Positions 22,975 to 33,801 of a DNA stretch of 64,000 nucleotides are shown piece by piece. The stretch covers positions 17,243,501-17,307,500 of the forward strand of contig NC_068975.1 of NCBI RefSeq assembly GCF_016808095.1, given 5' to 3'. Origin of the DNA: Vigna angularis (lineage: Eukaryota; Streptophyta; Magnoliopsida; Fabales; Fabaceae). The position numbers and the translations under genes are program-made. Within the stretch, counting starts at the first letter, position 1; each line of letters starts with the position of its first letter. Under the pieces are notes generated by a model, which was not told the origin of the DNA, made no database searches, and was given only the letters and a program-made list of their open reading frames with translations.

Positions 22975-24430
22975 GCATTGTGAATGTAAGGAGGAGACAC
23001 AGAAAAATCAAAGTGAGATGTAACGGTTGTGCATTCATGGCTCAAGAGCATACACAAACAATTAGAACACTCAATCACAAACAATTACAAGGAAATCAAA
23101 AGACAAAAATAAACAAAACGTATGAAAAGCTCAACCATGGCCAAATGCTGGCCGAACCAGTCGCGCCCGGGCGCGACCTGCAAGGGGCGCCTGGGCGCGA
23201 CTTCTGCAGAAAAATTCTGCAGAATGGTTCCTTCTTCTTTACCTGGTTTTGTGAGTTTTTAAGGTTTTTCAGAATTCAATCCATCATGCAAGCAATTCAA
23301 TTAAACACACTAACTAAAACAAAGCAGTCAAAGCATGGATGAAACAGAGAAAATGGAAAAACAATTGAAGATCAAAGCATGGGCCACATTCTTGGCCGAG
23401 CCAGTCGCGCCCGGGCGCGACCTGCAAGGGGCGCCTGGGCGCGAGTTTCTGCAGAGTGCAGAACTCAATGGCAGTGGGTTTTTCCAGTTTTTCAATTATC
23501 AATCAAGCATTCAAGCAGTTCAATTGTACAATCCTAGTCTAATTCAAACAACAATCAACACATGAAAGCAAAGGATTTTCAAAACAAGCAAACGAAAGCA
23601 AAACCTACTTGATTTGGAGAATTGAATTTGAATTTGAATTTGGGGATCTTGAGAGAGTTGAGAGCTTGACCGTGATTACCCAAAGAAAACGGATTTGGTG
23701 AGGAGAATGAGTGGGTGTGATGTGTAAGTGATAAAGTTGAGTGGGTGGCTTGAGTTGGGAATAGGTTTACTAAGTGAGAGAGTTCACAATGGTGAGTGGG
23801 ATGGTTGTTGATTGGTGGCAGTTTGTGTGGCTTAGATGGAAGGGTATGGTGGTTTTGGGGTTTTGGAGAGAATAGGCACGAGAGAGAGAGAGGGGGCTGG
23901 AAATTAGGGTTTGAAAATGAGGGACATCAGACCACTGTGCACTTAAAATCAGAAAAATTTTGGGCCTGCACATGTCGCGCCCGGGCGCCCCTCGTGTGGA
24001 GGGCGCCCGGGCGCGCCCAGCACGCTGCTGCATGTCGCGCCTGGGCGCGCCTGGTCATGGGGGGGCTTGGGCGTGAATTCTGCAGAATTTCAGCAGACTG
24101 CAGAATGGCTCAACTCACAGTACCATTTTCTGATTTTCGCATTCTCTAGCTCTCAAATCACCCCAGAACACCTTATTTTTATCAAACACGTTTGCTTAAA
24201 TCTCCAATAAGGGAAATTCACTTGAAGAATCAATTTGAAGGTGTTCAATTTCACAAATTTTCAACATTCTCCAAAACAAGCAATTAAAAAAAATCAAGAC
24301 ACAACACAATCACACTATTCACATCTCAAGCTACACAACACACTAACATACATCCTCACAGACAAATTTTAACAAGTTCTAAAACACAAACAAACGATCA
24401 ACATCACACACAAATAACAAAAATAACACT
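22975..24430 (-). repeat. Spacer with GC-rich palindromic modules
   Basis: Modules near 23160-23205 and 23402-23447 read TCGCGCCCGGGCGCGA (a perfect palindrome) followed by CCTGCAAGGGGCGCCTGGGCGCGA. These two blocks are embedded in a tandem duplication of about 240 bp (CAGTCGCGCCCG...CTGCAGA). Further modules lie at 23972-24055. The same words make up the LTR array. Frames across them are by-products. Confidence 0.75.
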
Positions 24431-24482
24431 GAAAGAAGGTTAGAAAGCTGGGTTGCCTCCCAGTAAGCGCTTGTTTAACGTC
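24431..24482 (-). promoter_or_regulatory. Conserved post-pol hairpin of Athila/Tat-like elements
   Basis: The minus strand reads TAATGACGTTAAACAAGCGCTTACTGGGAGGCAACCCAGC. The pair CTGGG-AGGCAA-CCCAG can form a short stem. I know this block (ACGTTAAACAAGCGCTT...GGGAGGCAACCC) as a recurrent feature after the pol ORF in plant gypsy elements. Its function is not known to me. Confidence 0.7.
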
Positions 24483-24504
24483 ATTAGCTTGACAGATGAA
24501 GCAT

Positions 24505-24843
24505 TTAAGTTTGGTTTTTGATTTTGGTGTGCTTCTTCCTTTCATGACACCAACATGTTCTAAGCAGCTTTCTTGTCACCAACTTGACTCTTCTTGAATA
24601 TGGAGCCTCAATTTCGAGAACTCCATTTGCTTTGATAGACTTGATAACCCAGACCCTGCTCTTAAGCTTAACTGGTTTGCCAGGTTTGGGTTCATCACTT
24701 TCCACAATAGAGCCTTGGTGAACTTTTTCATCTTCCCTATCTTCTTCTTCATCCTTCACTTTTGGGGAGAAACAATTAAGACTTTTCTTGACCAACTTGG
24801 CAGCTTGCCCTGTTAGACTAGTCACTGATAAAAGTTCATCCAT
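24505..24843 (-). pseudogene. Short ORF resembling the tail after integrase, 112 aa
   Basis: The minus frame follows the gag-protease stop by 24 bases. Residues 62-97 (SRVWVIKSIKANGVLEIEAP...RKLL) resemble the C-terminal end of gypsy integrase (F-x-V-x-x-I...G-x-V-E-I-x-x-P...RLK). The first half is acidic and unfamiliar. I infer it is what remains of pol after an internal deletion removed RT, RNase H and the integrase core. The match is weak and the piece could be a new small ORF. Confidence 0.45.
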
Positions 24844-24867
24844 GGCTTTAAGACTAGCCTGTTTTTC

Positions 24868-27087
24868 TCAACTTTGTTGCTCAGCTTCGAAGACATTGAA
24901 CGTTATTTCTCTATCTTGGTCCTTTATTTTCAATATTCCCTCTTCCATATGAATGACAACCTTAGCTGTCTTCATGAACGGTCTTCCAAGAATGAGTGGT
25001 ATTTCTGCATCTTCCTCCATGTCCATCACTACAAAGTCCACCGGGAATTGGAGCTTATCAATTTTTATTATCACATCTTCAACTACACCAAATGGATATT
25101 TGATAGATCTATCCGCCAATTGAAGCATCATTCTTGTTGGCTTGGTTTCAAGACCACCAATCTTTTTAAGCATAGAGAGAGGCATCAGGTTGATGCTAGC
25201 CCCTAAATCAATAAGAGCCTTCCCTATATCATGGTCTCCAATGGTGCACGGGATGGTGAAACTCCCCGGATCTTTAAATTTTGGAGGGAGAGTCTTCTGC
25301 ATGATGGCACTACAATTTCCCTGCACTTCAATTTTTTTCTCATCTAAATACCTCTCTTTCTTGTTGAGGAATTGCTTCATGTACTTTGCATAGGCGGGAA
25401 TTTGTTGCAGTGCTTTGGTCAAGGGTATTTTAATCTCCAATTGCTTGAAGATATCCATGAACTGCCCAAACTGCTTTTCTTTATCCTTTCTTGAGTATAT
25501 TTGTGGATAGGGAAGAGGCTTCTCAACTTCTTTTTCTTTTGTTTTTCTTCTCTCATCCTCTTCTTCTCTTCTATTTTCAAGCTTTGTCTCATTTTCATCT
25601 TTTCTTTCTTCACGCTCCTCTGAGTTCTTTTTCTCCCCACTCACTAGCAACTTGCCACTTCTTATGGTGATTGCCTTGCATTCCTCCTTTGGGTTGGTTT
25701 CAGTATTAGCTCCAAAACTCTTATCAGGTTTTTCTTCTAGCTTCTTGGCTAGTTGGCCAACTTGTATCTCCAGATTCCTTATGGATGCTTCCGTGCTTTT
25801 ATGGTTGGAGATGGATACTTGCATGAATTGTTGAAGAGTGTCCTCCAATTTAGAGGTCCTGTCTGATAAAGAGGGGTGTGGTTGGTATTGTTGTTGTGGT
25901 GGTCTGTTTGAGGGTCCAGCTTGTCCTTGGCCCATGCTTAGGTGCGGTCTCCATCCTTGATTAAAGTGATTGTTACGGTTTTGATTACCCATATAGTTCA
26001 CGTCTTCTTGGGTATTGACCTGCATAGCACAATGACCATTAGCATGTTCTCCACCACACAATTCACACCCTTGATGTTGGGCTTGTGACACATTCTGGAG
26101 TTCTTTTGGCAATTGAGAGAGTTTGTTCATGAGCGCTTCAAGCTGTTGGGTCATTATCTTGTTTTGGGCTAGTAGAGCATCCTGAGATTGTAGTTGAAAC
26201 ACGCCTTTTTGCTGAGCCCTTTCATTCTGCAATTCACTGTCATTTGCAGCCATGTTTTCTATTAGCTCATGAGCTTCTTCTGGTGTCTTCCAACGGATAT
26301 TTCCTCCAGCTGAGGCATCTAACATCAATTTGGTTTGGGATCTCAATCCTCCCAAAAACATGTTGAGAACAGTAGGCTCATCAAACCCATGAGTGGGTGT
26401 CTTTCTCAGTAGCCCTTTGAATCTGTCCCAGGCTTGACTCAGAGTCTCATTGACATCCTGCTGAAAAGATGAAATCTCCTGTTTCCCTTTGTTAACCTTG
26501 GACTGTGGGAAGAATTTGTTGAGGAATTTTGCCACGACATCTTCCCAAGTAGTAAAGCTATTTTCAGGGAAAGAATTTAGCCACATCTTCGCATTACCTC
26601 CCAAGGAGAATGGAAATAAGCTGAGCCTTATTGCCTCATCTGGCACTTGATGGATCTTTACAGTGTTGCAAATTTCCAAGAAAGTTGCCAAATGATTATA
26701 AGGATTCTCGTGTGATAGGCCATTGAATTGATTACTCTGCACCAGATGGATGAGAGCAGGCTTCATTTCCATGTTCACAGCATTTACCCGTGGTCGAGCA
26801 ATACTATTAAAGTGGAGTGGTCCTGCGAAAGTAGAGTAATCTTCCAAGGTGCGCCTTGCTTGTCTATCACCATTGCCATTCATATCATCTCCCATATCCC
26901 CCATTTCCTGATTAGCTGTGGAAGAGTTTGGTTGCTCAGAGATTACAGGTGCGGGAGAAATGTCTCTCGAAGTTCTGTTTTCTCTCCTTCTTCGGCTATT
27001 GTTTCTTCTTGCTGTCTTTTCAACTTCAGGATCCAATAGAAGAGGTTCAACTGATGGTGTGCTTCTAGTACGAATTTTTCTCTGCAT
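24868..27087 (-). CDS. gag: Athila-like gag-protease polyprotein, 739 aa
   Basis: This is one uninterrupted frame. Residues 1-80 are basic and polar. About 95-285 is the retrotransposon gag (capsid) domain, with MKPALIHLVQSNQFNGLSHENPYNHLATFLEIC, NAKMWLNSFP and a helical core to ELIENMAANDSE. A CCHC-like zinc knuckle CELCGGEHANGHC is at 341-353, spaced C-x2-C-x3-H-x4-C (one residue shorter than canonical). A lysine- and glutamate-rich linker covers about 465-530. An aspartic protease lies at about 610-735, with catalytic ALIDLGASINLMP (D627) and IPLILGRPFM. Gag packages the RNA and the protease would process the product. The start is chosen at 27087, about 136 bases downstream of the primer-binding site. 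The protein stops right after the protease instead of reading into RT. Confidence 0.9.
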   Translation of the reverse strand: MQRKIRTRSTPSVEPLLLDPEVEKTARRNNSRRRRENRTSRDISPAPVISEQPNSSTANQEMGDMGDDMNGNGDRQARRTLEDYSTFAGPLHFNSIARPRVNAVNMEMKPALIHLVQSNQFNGLSHENPYNHLATFLEICNTVKIHQVPDEAIRLSLFPFSLGGNAKMWLNSFPENSFTTWEDVVAKFLNKFFPQSKVNKGKQEISSFQQDVNETLSQAWDRFKGLLRKTPTHGFDEPTVLNMFLGGLRSQTKLMLDASAGGNIRWKTPEEAHELIENMAANDSELQNERAQQKGVFQLQSQDALLAQNKIMTQQLEALMNKLSQLPKELQNVSQAQHQGCELCGGEHANGHCAMQVNTQEDVNYMGNQNRNNHFNQGWRPHLSMGQGQAGPSNRPPQQQYQPHPSLSDRTSKLEDTLQQFMQVSISNHKSTEASIRNLEIQVGQLAKKLEEKPDKSFGANTETNPKEECKAITIRSGKLLVSGEKKNSEEREERKDENETKLENRREEEDERRKTKEKEVEKPLPYPQIYSRKDKEKQFGQFMDIFKQLEIKIPLTKALQQIPAYAKYMKQFLNKKERYLDEKKIEVQGNCSAIMQKTLPPKFKDPGSFTIPCTIGDHDIGKALIDLGASINLMPLSMLKKIGGLETKPTRMMLQLADRSIKYPFGVVEDVIIKIDKLQFPVDFVVMDMEEDAEIPLILGRPFMKTAKVVIHMEEGILKIKDQDREITFNVFEAEQQS

Positions 27088-27222
27088 TCACTAGAAACAA
27101 CAATACTAGAGCACAAGATTAACTTTAAGATCACTAAAACAAATTTATTCACAGTATAAAGAATATAAAAAATAAAGCCTAAGTTGGTTAAGAATTACAC
27201 AACAGTAAAGTACTAACACCGA

Positions 27223-27241
27223 ATCCCCGGCAACGGCGCCA
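27223..27241 (-). promoter_or_regulatory. tRNA-Asp-type primer-binding site
   Basis: The plus strand ATCCCCGGCAACGGCGCCA equals the 3' end of plant tRNA-Asp including CCA, so the element's RNA (minus strand) can pair with that tRNA. It lies 6 bases inside the 5' LTR. tRNA-Asp priming is usual for Athila elements. Confidence 0.88.
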
Positions 27242-27247
27242 AAAACT

Positions 27248-28657
27248 TGTTAACTCTTTGGCAAGTGTACCAAATCGTTCAAAGTAATAAAACCAGTAAG
27301 ACCGGATATCGTTTCCCAAGAGACTCGTGTAATACTTTAAAACCGTATAATAAGTTAACTAACTTAGACTAAGAATACATCATTTTGGTATGATTCAAGT
27401 GTAATAAAATTTACATTCATAAATATGCGATAAAATGAACGTCTTAGAGGCTAAAAGATTGAAAATGGTTGATGGATAATGAAACAATATGGATGAGATG
27501 TTGGAGAATGATTGTAATTACTACGCTATCATGCAAATGCACATTACTACTTCATCAATTGATTGCGTTTGTCAACCTTCCTACTATACTTAGACCCAAT
27601 TCCTTGGTAGAAAAAGCCTAGACTCACTTTTGCAGTCCCAATTCCTTGGCAACCTAGAAAGTTCATCTGCATTACAATTAGAGGTTTATGACAACTAAAG
27701 GATCAAGCTCCATTCCTAGATACAATCTCCTTTAGGCGTTAATTCCAGTTCAAGATCCACACAATACTTTCCAATATCTAGCAAATCTAAGAATCATGTT
27801 ATGGTTGATCAAGTCACAACAAGCTTTAAGAGAAGGAAATTAAACACTCACAATCAAATGAAAGAAGCTTAAATTCATTAAACCCAAGTGCATTTACATG
27901 AAAGTTTCGTAACTACATCATTCCCCAACAAATGGAAATTAGTTCTCCATAGTCATGGAGAACTTGAGCTTACAATGGAGAAAAATGGAAGAATGGGGAT
28001 CCAAGGAGGAAGGATGGAGAGTTTCCACTGCCCAAAACCAGCTCCCTTAGGTTCGAAAATAGTGTTCCAAGCTTCAGCCGCCAAGATCATGCCACCCTCA
28101 GTTACAGAATGCTTTAAATAGATCTAGGGTTCCAGGTCAGCAGAGTTCGCGCCCGGGCGCCCCTCCTCAGTCGCGCCCAGGCGCGAAGCTCTCGCAGAAG
28201 GTCGCGCCCGGGCGCCCTCTTTCTCGCGCCCAGGCGCGGAGCTCGCGCAGATGGTCGCGCCCGTGCGCCCTCTTGGTCGCGCCCAGGCGCGGAGCTCGCG
28301 CATATGGTTGCGCCCAGGCGCCCTTTTGGTCGCGCCCGGGCGCGAGGCTTGCGCATAAAATGTATCCTGCTTCCTTCTTCTTGGGCTCTTAGGCGTGAAC
28401 TTCCTTTCCTACTCCATCAGATCCTGCTTTTGAATCCTTTTCTTGCTCCCATTCTTGGTAAATACAGTATTTCTCTAACAGCTTGCAAATCGCCTACAAA
28501 TTTGAGGAATTAATGATGAAAACTTGTATGTAACGCTTAAGCTAGACTTATTCGCAAACTTAGATAAAAAGGGAGGATTAAACATGTTTCAAGCTTAAAA
28601 AGGGTAGATTTGGTACAAGAATTGGTTCAAAGATAATGGTAAAAATTACCGTTATCA
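27248..28657 (-). mobile_element. 5' LTR of the Athila-like element
   Basis: This LTR is 1410 bp and nearly identical to 18937-20408. Visible differences include C for G at the ninth-to-tenth position region (TTGGCAAG versus TTGGGAAG), ATGTTATGG versus ATGCTATGG, GCATAAAATG versus GCAGAAAATG, and 62 bp less in the GC-rich array. Confidence 0.93.
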
Positions 28658-28775
28658 TCGGGTCGGGTTCAAATTTTTTCAGCTTGCTAATAAGTGAGCC
28701 AGGTTGGGTTAGCTCACTAAGTGACCAACTCGTGGTGACCCGGCCCGAGTCGAGCTAGGTTACCCGTTTTGATAG
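28658..28775. mobile_element. Right part of the split hAT-like repeat
   Basis: It starts with the second TCGGG target duplication and continues the sequence interrupted at 18936 (GGTCGGGTTCAAATTTTTTC..., GTGAGCCAGGTTGGGTTAG). It ends at about CCGTTTTGATAGCA, the inverted partner of the start near 18375. Confidence 0.7.
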
Positions 28776-29845
28776 CAAGTATTGGTGTTTCCTTTTTCTT
28801 AATCACCTAATGAATTCATTTTGTATATCTAAGTCCATTATGGAAGAAAATAAAACTAAAAGATGAAAATTTTGTTTTAAACTTTGTATACTTAGAGTTA
28901 ATTGTTTTAATTGTTTTTCTTTCTTTTAATAATTAATATTTATTGTCATCTCATATTTCATGTAATAGTATAAAACTATTAAATAAGACATTATAAAATT
29001 AAACAAAACACAACCACAGTATATATATTATTAATACAATTATTCAAATATAATAATCATAATACATATATATATATATATATATATAAGAAACTTAAGA
29101 GACAAGAATCTTTCAAAAACTTACTCGTATACAAAGGAAATCGCTATAAGTTATGAAACTACTTTGTAGTAGTATCATCTTCCTCAAGAGACACATCACC
29201 ACTTATTTCTTCATCTGCTCACACTGGTAGGTGATCATTGCAAAAGACACAAACAAACACAAAACACACAAAATGGTAAGCTAGTATGCAAAAGAGTAAT
29301 CTAATACCAAATAAGTCATGTTATAGATAAAATTAAGCATAAATAAATACAATGGATGTGTATGCACAAAAGACAGATGATTCTAAACTCATTTATCTGG
29401 ATACATGTTATTAACATTAGAATTCGATGAAGATGTGCAAAGTCATAGCTAAATGGATTATCACCTTACCATATACAAGGTTAACCTCCTTCGCGTCTTA
29501 GGCCAAACAATATGATAAGATAGGACCTCCTACAACTCTCACCACATACCACATTTTACACTATTGGAATGTGAATAGTTATTAAAGTATTAGAATACCC
29601 CCTTACTCAATCCCATAAATCAATGGATACACTAAACTTATAACAATAAGAATTTCTTCATGAAATTCCTCAGACTTCTCAATATACAAGCTCCCAACAA
29701 CATTCTCATAACAATCACTAACCATTAAAGCCATAAACAAAATGAATATTAGCCAATCAAAACTACCAAAACAGCTAAAGAGCAAAACAGAGCCAATACA
29801 GAAAGTAGAGCTCAACAGTGGTACTTGGGGCAAAAATGGCACTCT
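28776..29845. other. AT-rich spacer, no gene recognised
   Basis: It contains a (TA)n run at about 29066-29088. The minus frame at 29603-29848 (81 codons) is hydrophobic but has no known domain and runs into the CACTA end at 29846, so I do not call it. Confidence 0.5.
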
Positions 29846-30404
29846 CACTACAAGAAAATATGATTTATCTAATAATATTTACATATAAATTTGAATTCGC
29901 AGGTAATGTAGGTATTGCATACGTATTTTACCTACGGATGTGTAAAATTGAGTTGGATACGAATTTTTCCATAGGTAACGAGAAAAATATTTCATACCGA
30001 TTTTTTGTATGTCTTTTTTGTATCTATATTTGGCGCGTTAAGACGAAAAAAATTGTGAAGGAAAAAATCTGAAAGTAATGGGTTAAATTCATATGTATGT
30101 ATAAAAAATACCAATTGATTTTATATACCGATTTAAAAATAATTAATTATTTAAAATTAAAAATAAAGTTTAGGATACCCACTCCCTCAATATTTTTCAA
30201 TCTCGCGCATTCTATCGAAAAATAAAAAAGACGCTCTTAGTGAAGAAAAAGAATAAGAACCTAAGTTATGAAGGTCACAAGTTCTTCACATTCATGTCTT
30301 CGTTCATTCTCAAACGCACATCCCTCATCTACATTGGTCCGCCATTTCCTCATCTTGCACATAGAAAACAACCTTCACTCGAGCTCGATTCAGATTTGCT
30401 GATG

Positions 30405-30638
30405 TTTGGAGTTCTCATCCTGCAACCATAGAACCTTTGTCTCTACATCACAAAGCTCTCATCTCATAGTGGAGTTCACGGTGGTTGAACGACATTGCAA
30501 TGTTTAGGGTTCTATTTTGCGTTTGGAGTTCTCATCCTGCAACCATAGAACCTTTGTATCTACATCACAAATCTCTCATCTCGTAGTGGAGTTCACGGTG
30601 GTTGAACGACATTGCAATGTTTAGGGTTCTGTTTTGTG
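30405..30638. repeat. 117-bp tandem duplication
   Basis: The segment starting TTTGGAGTTCTCATCCTGCAACC at 30405 recurs at 30522 with few differences. The overlying frames show no domain. Confidence 0.8.
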
Positions 30639-31773
30639 TTTTGGTGTTAAAGGTTCAAGGAGTTGCGATTCAAAGGTTGTGCATGATTGATTTATGTTCT
30701 GATGTAGGTGTGGTTTGCAATGGAGGGTGTGGTGCTCTGGCGATGGCTTGTCTTGGTTCTCGCGTTGTTTCTTTGGTTCAAATTTTCATTTGGTGATGAT
30801 TTGTAATGCATTCGTTCGTGATTAGGGTTTTGATAGTGGGAACGAAGCTGCCATGTGATTTGGGTTTGGAACTCGTGATTCTTGGACGTTGGTGGCGTGC
30901 AGTTTTATGACGTCTGACCACCACTACATCTTCTCACCTCTAACGAAGCTTTTGAAGGTTAGGATAAACTCCCAAATTTAAAAGGTGTGAAACCCTAGAT
31001 CCTAGAACTCAAACTTGAATGGTTTATTTTGTACTCAAACCCTAGGATTTCTTCTCTATTTATTTATGTCAGTCACAAGCCTCAACAACCCATAATTTAA
31101 TTTGTGTTCAAGAGGCTCATTGTGGATGCTGGTTAAGACTCTAAGTCATTTCACATTTGTGACACAAAGTGGTAAATGAAAAGGGTGGGGTAGAGTAAGA
31201 GTTACAATTAAAGATTCAGTTTTTCCCACTAATACTATTGCAGATGACTATTATGCAATTCTGGGTCTGATGATGCATCAAACTCTCACTTTGTTCTCTT
31301 TACTTTTTGCTTAAAGTATTTAAACATGCACACATATAATATGAGTTAGGAAGTATTTATCAGATGAAAAAGTCTATAAGTTTTGAGCTCATTATAATCA
31401 TTAGCCATGACCTGAATGGTTGGCAAATCTTATGTATAATTAACAAGTGGTTTGTCAAATTTTATTTATAAACGGGTCGCTCTATCATTTGGACATGTGT
31501 TTATCTCAATTCATTTATTCATTTGTTATAATAATTCTTATTTGCTTGATTGTGTTCTATATATTAAAGTCATTTTTATTAACTTTTGTTGTTTGTTTAT
31601 GTTTTTGCAAAAAAAATATTTAAGGGCCTTTATTTGTATGTTTTATATCTTGTATATATATTAATTTATTAATGAAATTTGATCAAAGATGTGTTTTGAA
31701 AAATTGTCAAAATCATTTTTTTTCTTAATTTTCTAGTACATGAAGTGTATATCTTGTTAATGACTTTTTAAAT

Positions 31774-31902
31774 TTTATGTTGATGAAGCACTTCTCAAAT
31801 GTTGGATTTCCTTACCCAATCATGCAAATTCCTTCTGATCACTTTCTACGTGCAATTAATACAGATCTTGGAAGAATAATTGCAAAGTATAAATATTGGC
31901 GG
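31774..31902 (+). pseudogene. Captured exon of an ABCG3-like (WBC-type) ABC transporter
   Basis: The forward frame reads MKHFSNVGFPYPIMQIPSDHFLRAINTDLGRII. This matches the linker after the nucleotide-binding domain of ABCG half-transporters (HFSNAGFPCPxMQxPSDHFLRxINTDFD). The extension AKYKYW resembles the ABCG3 type. A donor-like CGG|GTGAAT follows at 31903. A second exon of the same gene region lies at 41107, and the copia nest sits in what was the intron. It is a non-functional fragment. Confidence 0.75.
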
Positions 31903-33801
31903 GTGAATATTTTTGCTGAATTAATGATTTATGTGTTTAATGCATTTTGGATGTTTCATTTGAACTTGTTTGCATGAGTCATTAGAATCTTCAAAAAAAT
32001 AGGAATATTAATTGTAAATAGTTGTCAAATCTCATACATCAAGGGATATAATGTATAAGCTAGAAAAGCTCCAAAAACCTCTCCTCCTTGAATCTATTTA
32101 TACTCTGTAAATGACTTAGGAAATAATAAGGTGAATGAAATACTTTTTGTTTTGGGAATGGTATCAGAGCATAATCTTGGGACCCAAATAATTCTAAATA
32201 TATGGTTGATTCCTTCGACATGGGTGATTCTTCAATGATTGGTGATTCCACGATGCAGCCATCAAACATTGTTGTTGTCAATTCCATTTGGGAAAATCTT
32301 ACGGCCAAAATGACAAAGGTTTTATCAAAACCCCAACCTACATCAGAATTGTCTATCTCCGATTCCTCAACAGTATCGATCAACATCAAGTTGGATGGTT
32401 CCAACTATGCCGTATGGTCCCAGGTGGCTAAGATGTACATCTCAAGCAAAGACAAATTGGGATATATGGATGGATCCTTCTTCCACCATCGAAAACTGAT
32501 TCGACATTTCGTAATTTGAAAACGCTATAGTGAAAGGATGGTTGATCAACTCAATGGATCCCTCGCTAGTGGGGAATTTCATCCACTTCCCAACAGTCAA
32601 AGAGGTGTGGGTCACCATTGGTACAACATACTTTGACGGATCTGATACTCCATAGGTTTATGACCTTCGATGTAAGGTAACCCAGATGCGGCAGAAAGGA
32701 GGATTGATTGAAAAATATTATAGTGATCCACAAGAGTCATGGTGTGAGATAGACTTTCAACGTTCTAATCCCAAGGAATGGCCAAGAGATATACAGAAAT
32801 ACAATTATTTACTACAAAAGGAAAGAGTTTATATATGTTTTTCTAGATTGGATACCCGACTTGATAACATTTCAAAGTGACATATTCTAACTGAAGCAAT
32901 TTCCCATGATCAAGCAACTTATGCACATGTTTGAAGAGAGGACACTCATCAAACTGTGATGACATCTGGACCATAGAATATAACAAGTGGTGATGTGATG
33001 GCCACTAAAGGCTCAAAAGTTAGTCAATAGCCAACACTGGTGGCTGGGAAACACAACTCAGTCTTGAAGTCGAAGGGTCCATTTGATAGAGGAAAGTGCA
33101 CACATTATGGAAATGTCCGACACACTCGTGATACATGTTCCAAAAGTGGTGGCATGAGGTTCAACCAAAGAAGAAAAAAGAAAACACTTCACTTGAGGAA
33201 GGCCCTGGTAAAGTTGTAGTAGTTAGTGCCGAGTTTGAATTTTCCCTTGTTTCTATGACCAGTTCCTCCACCTTAATGGAACCAAGTAACTACAGTCAAG
33301 TTTTTATAGTTCTAATTCTCAGGATGCAAGTGCATCGAATATTGTTGACCTTTAGGCAACAAACCATATGATGTTTTGATCCCATGGACTTCTCCCATTC
33401 AACACCACCAAGTAGAACTTGCATTGCAAATGCAAATTGAGTTATATATCCAGTCACAAGCATTGGAACTGTGGCATTATCCTCCTCACTCTCCTTATCT
33501 CATACTCTCCTTATTCCTACATGATCTAATAAATTAATGTTTATAAGTCAAATAACTTAAGAACTCAATTATGTTGTATTGATGTACTCTACTTTTTTCC
33601 TTCTTTAGAATGTTCTCAGCAAGAAGATTATTTGGTGTGTTACTAAGTGGGGGCTATACTACCTAGATGATTTTAGCAAAGGCGAAGCATATCACGTGCA
33701 CCACCAATTCAATAGCAAACAACGAGAAATATGGTTGTGGCATCGTCTTTTAGGACATCCATCATTTAGTTATCTGAGACATTTATTTCTAGATTTATTT
33801 T

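Larger units (their letters stand above)
18937..28657 (-). mobile_element. Young Athila-like Ty3/gypsy element lacking reverse transcriptase and integrase
   Basis: LTRs at 18937-20408 and 27248-28657 share TGTTAAC...GTTATCA ends. They are flanked by a perfect TCGGG target duplication (18932-18936, 28658-28662). The tRNA-Asp-type primer site lies left of the right LTR, so the order is minus strand: 5' LTR, gag-protease, short pol-tail-like ORF, conserved hairpin, GC-rich spacer, PF20167-type ORF, polypurine tract, 3' LTR. Between protease and tail only 24 bases remain where RT, RNase H and integrase would be. By eye the LTRs differ by about 8-10 substitutions plus one 62-bp copy-number indel, which suggests a recent insertion. 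It must depend on a relative for reverse transcription and integration. Confidence 0.92.
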
